A stretch of 14,094 bases of DNA from an uncultured Clostridia bacterium. Lineage in GTDB: Bacteria; Bacillota; Clostridia; Christensenellales; CAG-917. Made by a program: the position numbers and the translations under genes. Positions 13,891 to 14,094 of this stretch are shown here, piece by piece. How positions within the stretch are numbered: the stretch's first letter is position 1; every line of letters begins with the position of its first letter. Location of the stretch: positions 1 through 14,094 of the forward strand of contig CANQCC010000024.1 in assembly GCA_947589635.1 (NCBI GenBank). Direction: 5' to 3'. The notes under the pieces were generated by a model. That model was not told the origin of the DNA, made no database searches, and saw nothing but the letters and a program-made list of their open reading frames with translations.

Positions 13891-14094
13891 AAGTTATCAA
13901 AGTTTGATTTTCTAGCAAGTCACGTACGCCTATGTATGCTCCTCTTGCCTTGCGGGTTTGTTCGTTTGTCCTTGACGCCTACACGCGGTTTTTAAGTTAT
14001 CAAAGTTTGATTTTCTAGCAAGTCACGTACGCCTATGTACGCTCCTCTTGCCTTGCGGGTTTGTTCGTTTGTCCTTGACGCTTACACGCGGTTT
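13812..14094. repeat. Tandem 103-bp repeat array (cut by window end)
   Basis: Units begin at 13812, 13915 and 14018, each with GCAAGTCACGTACGCC, giving a period of exactly 103 bp; the third runs past the window end after 77 bp. Each unit holds the core, the right arms of both stems of the palindromic element and a 24-nt linker (13891-13914 in unit 1) with the palindrome ATCAAA-G-TTTGAT. Unit 2 differs from units 1 and 3 at single bases: TATGTATGCT for TATGTACGCT, and GACGCCTAC for GACGCTTAC. The left arms are not duplicated in what is visible. Confidence 0.92.

Noticed and set aside
13812..14094. CRISPR array
   Set aside because: The whole 103-bp unit is repeated, with no variable spacers between short direct repeats.
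13764..14094. Integron attC-like cassette array
   Set aside because: Palindromic arms are present, but there are no cassette genes between units, no integrase in the window and no recognisable attC consensus.

Overview
The window looks like a piece of an anaerobic, Gram-positive Clostridia-type chromosome, probably from the gut. The support is a rubrerythrin, a clostridial-style Mrp ATPase with an N-terminal cysteine cluster, a C_GCAxxG_C_C redox protein, a two-gene transketolase, a VanW/G5 protein, a DUF6273 lipoprotein, strong AGGAGG-type ribosome binding sites and canonical sigma-A promoters. No lineage can be named from sequence reading alone. Eleven confident protein genes plus one with an uncertain start account for about 11.5 kb. 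No rRNA, tRNA, CRISPR array, transposase or phage gene was seen.

Layout. Bases 1-610 have no credible gene but are full of inverted repeats: an imperfect palindromic element (about 31-146), several further hairpins ending in a terminator-like stem (325-347), and a perfect 19-bp hairpin (382-422). Next come a split transketolase pair (611-2373), a bidirectional terminator, and a convergent rubrerythrin gene (2464-3054, minus). Divergent from rubrerythrin is a compact operon: Mrp-type Fe-S carrier ATPase, C_GCAxxG_C_C protein and a small alkyltransferase-like protein (3197-4779). A DUF6273 lipoprotein (4860-6308) follows. A four-helix membrane protein with a SHOCT-like tail (6542-7099) lies behind a promoter whose spacer carries nine consecutive G. 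A phosphoglucomutase (7398-9155) has a consensus promoter. A VanW/G5 secreted protein (9326-10147, minus) converges on it through a perfect palindromic terminator. A ZIP metal transporter (10337-11125), a GH127/DUF1680-like protein (11205-13202) and a two-helix PH-domain membrane protein (13211-13765) complete the gene set.

The window ends (13764-14094) in a second copy of the palindromic element seen at the left end, and its right half is repeated in tandem with a 103-bp period. The two elements share a nearly identical central core and the same order of parts, but their inner stems differ in sequence while staying self-complementary. Compensatory divergence of this kind points to selection on a folded structure and is the most unusual signal here.

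Functionally the genes cover central carbon metabolism (transketolase, phosphoglucomutase), iron-sulfur/redox and oxidative defence (rubrerythrin, Mrp, C_GCAxxG_C_C), DNA alkylation sensing or repair, metal uptake and envelope proteins. Apart from the transketolase pair, the Mrp operon and the GH127/PH pair, each gene has its own promoter and terminator, so the window is mostly independent transcription units rather than one large system.
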